Positions 13,608 to 16,458 of a DNA stretch of 16,458 bases are shown piece after piece. The notes beneath the pieces were generated by a model, which did no database searches, had not been told where the DNA came from, and worked only from the letters and a program-made list of their open reading frames with translations. Within the stretch, counting starts at the first letter, position 1. Every line of letters starts with the position of its first letter. Location of the stretch: assembly GCA_035293245.1 (NCBI GenBank), contig DATDOO010000052.1, forward strand, positions 1 to 16,458, in the 5' to 3' direction. The stretch comes from DATDOO01 sp035293245. Its GTDB lineage: Bacteria; Pseudomonadota; Gammaproteobacteria; Methylococcales; Methylococcaceae. A program made the position numbers and the translations under genes.

Positions 13608-14753
13608 CTACTCAAGAGATGGTATATACGATTTGATCACAGCATATTTCTTTGCCCTCTCAAATACAGAACCTATAACATGCCTTAGATCAGAAACCGC
13701 CTTTCCCTTATCCATTAGAACATTAGCTTTGCAACGCTTATCATCATAAATCTCATCCTTAATATTCTTGCCGAGCACTTTTGCATAACAATCAATGCTT
13801 GGCTCAGATAGCCCTACATCCATATTGAATAAAAATCCATATTCCACATAAAGCCAATTATTGTCTCTGTCTTGGCCGCTATATAGAGATTGCATGGCAT
13901 AAACGCACAAGCGACCACCAGAACGCGCCGGGCTATCAGGCTCTATGTCATCAAAAGATTCAGAATCTTTTACCAATGCTGCAATTTTTTTCTTATTATA
14001 TTTAGGCTGAAGACAAAAATCGATTGATGGCTGCCTCGATTTCTCGTCAATTCCCACAAAACAGTGCCTGATTTCACTAGAAAGCAATCTCATGTTCTGC
14101 AAAACTTGGCGAAATGTCTCCGGAATAAGATTAGTCATGTGCTCAATATTTCTAATCTTGCCGTGACCACGCTGCGGATTAAAAAACCTGATAAGCAACT
14201 TACCAAGCAACTCTATATCAATTTGCTCATACATTAGACCATTCTCCTTAAAATACTCGATTAGCAAGCGCGACAAGTGGTTTTTCTGATCAAGTTCTTG
14301 CGCAATATCTGAGTAAAGAAAATGCCGAGATTGGCTTTCTCGCAAAGCATCTAGATCACTTGAAGGAGGATAATATTGAGTAAGGTATACAAAAGGGACG
14401 CCATGTTTTGATGAATATGCAATATAGTCCATTAGCTGAGCGGCGTTTGTTGGCTGCTTATGATCTTCGTACTTAATTTCAACCAACCCGATTATTTCGT
14501 CGCTATCTACCTCGACCACTGCAATATCAGCAATTCTCTCAGCACCTTTTGTATTTGGCACAACAAAACGACACTCCACTTCGAACCGATGCTTGGCTTT
14601 ATTAAAGCGAATACCATCCTTAAGCCCCTTGGGGAATAGCGCCGCACCCACCCCACCATCAAAAACACCGACCTCTTTTAGTATCAGCTCAAGATACCTC
14701 CCACCGTAGTCGCCACTAAAATAACTTTTGATGCGCGAAAAAAATGATTCCAT
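13608..14753 (-). CDS. PD-(D/E)XK nuclease superfamily protein, AT-rich, probably acquired
   Basis: 381 residues from the ATG at 14753 (GAGG just upstream; a TTG at 14765 is possible). The nuclease core is seen at IADIAVVEVDS...LVEIKYED: Asp76, then Glu92-x-Lys94, followed by QLMDY (Gln106, Tyr110), the QxxxY helix motif of RecB-like nucleases. The remaining ~260 residues are mixed alpha/beta with many charged residues and may bind DNA or a partner; I recognise no domain there. GC content is clearly lower (around 40%) than in the flanking genes and codon use is AT-rich (many AAA, ATA, TTA), pointing to recent transfer. No methyltransferase, helicase or antitoxin gene accompanies it. It could be a solitary restriction-type or defence nuclease, or a nuclease-fold protein of mobile origin. 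Confidence 0.7.
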   Translation of the reverse strand: MESFFSRIKSYFSGDYGGRYLELILKEVGVFDGGVGAALFPKGLKDGIRFNKAKHRFEVECRFVVPNTKGAERIADIAVVEVDSDEIIGLVEIKYEDHKQPTNAAQLMDYIAYSSKHGVPFVYLTQYYPPSSDLDALRESQSRHFLYSDIAQELDQKNHLSRLLIEYFKENGLMYEQIDIELLGKLLIRFFNPQRGHGKIRNIEHMTNLIPETFRQVLQNMRLLSSEIRHCFVGIDEKSRQPSIDFCLQPKYNKKKIAALVKDSESFDDIEPDSPARSGGRLCVYAMQSLYSGQDRDNNWLYVEYGFLFNMDVGLSEPSIDCYAKVLGKNIKDEIYDDKRCKANVLMDKGKAVSDLRHVIGSVFERAKKYAVIKSYIPSLE

Positions 14754-14781
14754 AAATCCTCGCAATTTACTAATGAAGGCA

Positions 14782-14837
14782 TCGCCATTTTTTGCGGGGT
14801 CTGAAATGGGCTGATTTCAGAAGCAAAAAATTGGCGA
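14782..14837. repeat. Large imperfect inverted repeat upstream of the nuclease gene
   Basis: The arms 14782-14807 and 14814-14837 share TCGCCA, a T6 run ending TTTTTTGC, and TCTGAAAT, interrupted by a one-base and a small GGGG/TT difference; the loop is GGGCTG. It ends about 29 bp upstream of the nuclease ATG. It could be an operator, an RNA hairpin in the leader, or an end of the transferred segment. Confidence 0.8.
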
Positions 14838-15022
14838 CGACCATGACCTTTGTGGCCTGCGTTCGTCCCGCATCCGCCCCATCTTCGTACTCCGCAGTCG
14901 GGCTACGACAAAACAGTCAGCCTCCGACTACGCGGAGGGCGTCGCACTTCGCTCGTCCGCTACCGCTCCCTCGCTTCCCGCACTCTTTGCTTATACAACA
15001 ATTTCATTCGATTGAAAAACCA

Positions 15023-15211
15023 TACAAATACCTGATTAGCAACAAATGTCAGCTTCCGTCGTACCGGCAGGGAATGCCGGTACCCAGGAGCCAGGGATGG
15101 TGGCGCCGGACACCTCCATGTGACCTGGATTCCGGCAATCCCTGCCGGAATGACGGGGAAGTGGCGACCATTATCAAGTAGCTGATAGACATTACTAATC
15201 AGGTACAAATA
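15023..15211. mobile_element. MITE-like element (173 bp, 15031-15203) with 8-bp flanking repeats
   Basis: Terminal inverted repeats CCTGATTAG (15031-15039) and CTAATCAGG (15195-15203) are bordered on both sides by the direct repeat TACAAATA (15023-15030 and 15204-15211), as expected for a target-site duplication. The ends stay partly alike inward (AATGTC and CAGCT on each side). No transposase frame is present. The inside carries two related hairpins in opposite orientation. This could be a non-autonomous element moved in trans. Confidence 0.72.
15058..15156. repeat. Two inverted ~32-bp palindromic arms inside the element
   Basis: The left arm contains TACCGGCA-GGGAA-TGCCGGTA (about 15060-15082) and the right arm, read on the minus strand, TTCCGGCA-GGGAT-TGCCGGAA (about 15130-15153). 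The arms are inverted copies with about five differences. The A/T exchange within the stem is matched on the opposite strand, so each palindrome is kept intact. The sequence type resembles ATTCCGGCA...TGCCGGAAT repeats common in proteobacterial spacers. Confidence 0.75.
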
Positions 15212-15404
15212 ATGCGCACGCGCGAACATAGTACGACCCAAGTCGTCGCACCGATAACCCAAACTGCCTCCAAGCCAAGCGATTCCAGCACCACCGCCAT
15301 CCGCAATCGCTCCGGCCAAAACCGGCGCAATGGCCATCACTGTTGCGCCCTGTTGACATCGTTCGCCCGTGTCGCTGCGGGCGTACCGGTTTGGAGGCAC
15401 AAAC

Positions 15405-15827
15405 ATGCGTTCGTTCATTTTTCCGATTTTTGCCCTGGTCTTGTCCGGCTGTATTCATTCCGGTGCGCCGGAGTGCGCCGACGAACAGGTAAAGGCGCTG
15501 GTGCGCCAGTTGATGGTGGATCAGATCAAGGATTTTCTGGCGCCCGAAGTATCCGGTATCGGTTTCGCCAAGTACGCCCGGATGGGAGAGGGCTATCGGG
15601 AAAGAATCGATGCGCTGCTGGCCGAGGTCAGCGTCGTCGTCGGCAGCGTCCGGACGCAAGGGCAGGACGATAAAATCCGCAAGTCCAGTTGTCTGGCAGA
15701 CGTATCCATCGTTACGGAATCGCAGGATTTGGCTTTGGCACGGGTGGCGAATACCCATGTCGGCATTTCCTATTTCGCCCAGTATGACGACGAGGGCAGC
15801 CGGGTCGTGGTGCAACTGGCGCAGTGA
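15405..15827 (+). CDS. Small predicted lipoprotein of unknown function
   Basis: 140 residues. GGAGG lies seven bases before the ATG. MRSFIFPIFALVLSGC ends in a clear lipobox (LSGC, lipid-modified Cys16), so the mature protein should be anchored in the membrane, most likely the outer membrane since no Asp follows the Cys. The mature part (about 125 residues) begins with a helix containing VKALVRQLMVDQIKDFL, then a region with Cys24 and Cys95, and ends with beta-like DLALARVANTHVGISYFAQYDDEGSR, which resembles small domains that follow signal-type lipoproteins, but I recognise no family. It is GC-rich like the core genome and separated by the MITE-like element from the AT-rich nuclease gene. 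Confidence 0.78.
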   Translation: MRSFIFPIFALVLSGCIHSGAPECADEQVKALVRQLMVDQIKDFLAPEVSGIGFAKYARMGEGYRERIDALLAEVSVVVGSVRTQGQDDKIRKSSCLADVSIVTESQDLALARVANTHVGISYFAQYDDEGSRVVVQLAQ

Positions 15828-16153
15828 TGGCTGGGTTGGTGGCTGGCGCCGGTTAGAATGCGCAGTAGGCGATTCCGGCGCCTGTGGGGGAAGGGCTGGG
15901 GATTCAATGGCCGTGCCGGGGTGGTTCACGGTCACCGCTTACTCGGCAACCTTGTAGGGGTGAACTTGTTCGCCCTTCCAGCGCTCCCGGTTCTGGGCGA
16001 ACGAGTTCGCCCCTACAGGCGGGCACCTTTCGGGTCGGTGCGGCTACCGCGCTGGAACCGTGCCCGAAACGAAGAGCTTAGCGCCGTCCCTCGTGGGGAA
16101 GGCGTTTTCGTGGCATCTCCACCTTTTAGCGACGCTTCCAGTCAGGACTCATC
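15828..16153. other. Spacer with two hairpins between lipoprotein and regulator genes
   Basis: 326 bp with no supported gene. It holds an 8-bp inverted repeat GGCGCCGG/CCGGCGCC (15845-15852, 15875-15882) that may mark the end of the lipoprotein transcript though it lacks a T run, and a REP-like hairpin at 15953-16017. The rest shows nothing I can name; the promoter of the regulator gene should lie in the last 130 bp but no clear boxes are visible. Confidence 0.6.
15953..16017. repeat. REP-like palindromic repeat
   Basis: Arms 15953-15975 and 15995-16017 pair over 23 bp with only two G-T positions (TGTAGGGG-GAACT-GTTCGCCC pattern), around a 19-nt loop. Each arm also contains a smaller GGGCGAAC/GTTCGCCC palindrome. 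This GTAGGGGCGAA...TTCGCCCCTAC type is common in proteobacterial spacers. Confidence 0.85.
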
Positions 16154-16458
16154 ATGCCGATAACCAAGTCGCCCTTGCTACGCCAGTGGCACATTCTGCG
16201 GCTGCTGCCGCGCTATCCGCGCAAGCTGGGTATCGGCGCGCTGCATGAACGGCTGTCGGGGGAAGGCTTTGCGGTGGACGTGCGCACCGTGCAGCGGGAT
16301 TTGGTGGAGCTGAGCCGGGAGTTCGCCATCGTGTCCGACGAGGGCCGGCCGGCGGGCTGGTCGTGGCATCGGGACGCGCCGCAGGTGAATCTGCCGGGTT
16401 TGACGGCAACCCAGGCGCTGACCTTCCAGCTATCCGAACGTTATCTGTCCGCACTGAT
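16154..16458 (+). CDS. HTH regulator of the WYL/YafY type (3' end outside window)
   Basis: The first 101 codons are present. The ATG at 16154 has AGGA seven bases upstream. The N-terminal winged helix is seen as RQWHILRLLPRYPRKLGIGALHERLSGEGFAVDVRTVQRDLVELS: RTVQRDL with the preceding helix is characteristic of the HTH domain in WYL-domain regulators, which often sense nucleic acid or nucleotide ligands. The wing follows (FAIVSDEGRPAGWSWH), then GLTATQALTFQLSERYL, which fits the start of the linker before a WYL domain. The WYL domain itself is beyond the window, so the class is inferred from the HTH only. Confidence 0.8.
   Translation, partial: MPITKSPLLRQWHILRLLPRYPRKLGIGALHERLSGEGFAVDVRTVQRDLVELSREFAIVSDEGRPAGWSWHRDAPQVNLPGLTATQALTFQLSERYLSAL

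Larger units (their letters stand above)
14754..15404. other. Long spacer of mixed origin between nuclease and lipoprotein genes
   Basis: No convincing gene in 650 bp. It holds, in order, a large imperfect inverted repeat (14782-14837), a GC-rich stretch with a short bulged inverted repeat (14890-14901 with 14924-14937), the MITE-like element (15031-15203), a GC-rich stretch with weak frames on both strands, and a small hairpin CGCCCG/CGGGCG (15364-15383) just before the lipoprotein ribosome-binding site. Confidence 0.7.

Noticed and set aside
13608..14753. Restriction-modification or toxin-antitoxin system
   Set aside because: Only one gene with a nuclease signature is present; there is no methyltransferase, specificity subunit or antitoxin frame, so no system is claimed.
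14960..15418. Minus-strand frame with a Gly-rich hydrophobic stretch (MAIAPVLAGAIADGGGAGIAW)
   Set aside because: It looked a little like a bacteriocin-type peptide, but there is no good ribosome-binding site, its end reads into the MITE-like element, and no maturation or export genes are nearby.
15195..15935. Minus-strand frame opposite the lipoprotein gene
   Set aside because: Antisense to a gene with a clear ribosome-binding site and lipobox; no recognisable domain.
1..16458. CRISPR array, rRNA genes or replication origin
   Set aside because: No regularly spaced direct repeats, no rRNA sequence and no DnaA-box cluster were seen; the repeats present are hairpins or a single tandem duplication.

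Overview
The window (16,458 bp, about 60% GC by eye) looks like chromosome from a gammaproteobacterium. The evidence is the rpsF-rpsR-(DUF2232 membrane protein)-rplI order, the neighbouring hldD and waaA genes for the lipopolysaccharide inner core (so Gram-negative), and the GGDEF/EAL signalling protein. A Methylococcales-type methanotroph is a plausible guess, but nothing here proves it.

Layout. 1-2187 (+) is the 3' part of a PAS-PAS-GGDEF-EAL protein, closed by a strong terminator. 2298-2873 (-) is a small exported protein. 3064-4032 (-) is rplM-rpsI with a tRNA-Gln(CTG) attached 10 bp behind rpsI, ending in a strong hairpin. 4160-8512 (-) is a run of six genes: rpsF, rpsR, DUF2232, rplI, hldD, waaA. 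It joins translation genes to lipopolysaccharide core genes. Upstream on the same strand, 8618-8857 is a 79-residue basic protein whose coding sequence contains a perfect 18-bp inverted repeat. The RNA ligase gene rtcB follows at 8978-10174 (-).

Divergent from rtcB, a (+) cluster at 10234-13548 holds a cupin, a Zn-dependent HDAC-family deacetylase, a 95-residue unknown, an NAD-dependent sirtuin of the CobB type, and two unknown proteins of 146 and 137 residues. Spacing is tight, with ATGA and 14-bp overlaps. Two chemically unrelated lysine deacylases beside an RNA-repair ligase, with three unrecognised small proteins, is the most interesting functional neighbourhood.

From 13.6 to 15.2 kb the character changes. 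A clearly AT-richer gene for a PD-(D/E)XK nuclease-like protein (-) is followed upstream by a large imperfect hairpin, and then by a 173-bp MITE-like element (15031-15203). That element has inverted termini, an 8-bp direct flanking repeat and internal covarying palindromes. This part looks acquired. After it come a small lipoprotein gene (15405-15827, +), a spacer with a REP-like hairpin, and the start of a helix-turn-helix regulator of the WYL type that runs off the window end.

Best candidates for something undescribed: (1) the 79-residue protein with an intragenic hairpin, whose architecture recalls ArfA-type ribosome rescue factors; (2) the rtcB/deacylase cluster with its unknown small proteins and an attenuator-like hairpin before the sirtuin gene; (3) the MITE-like element.
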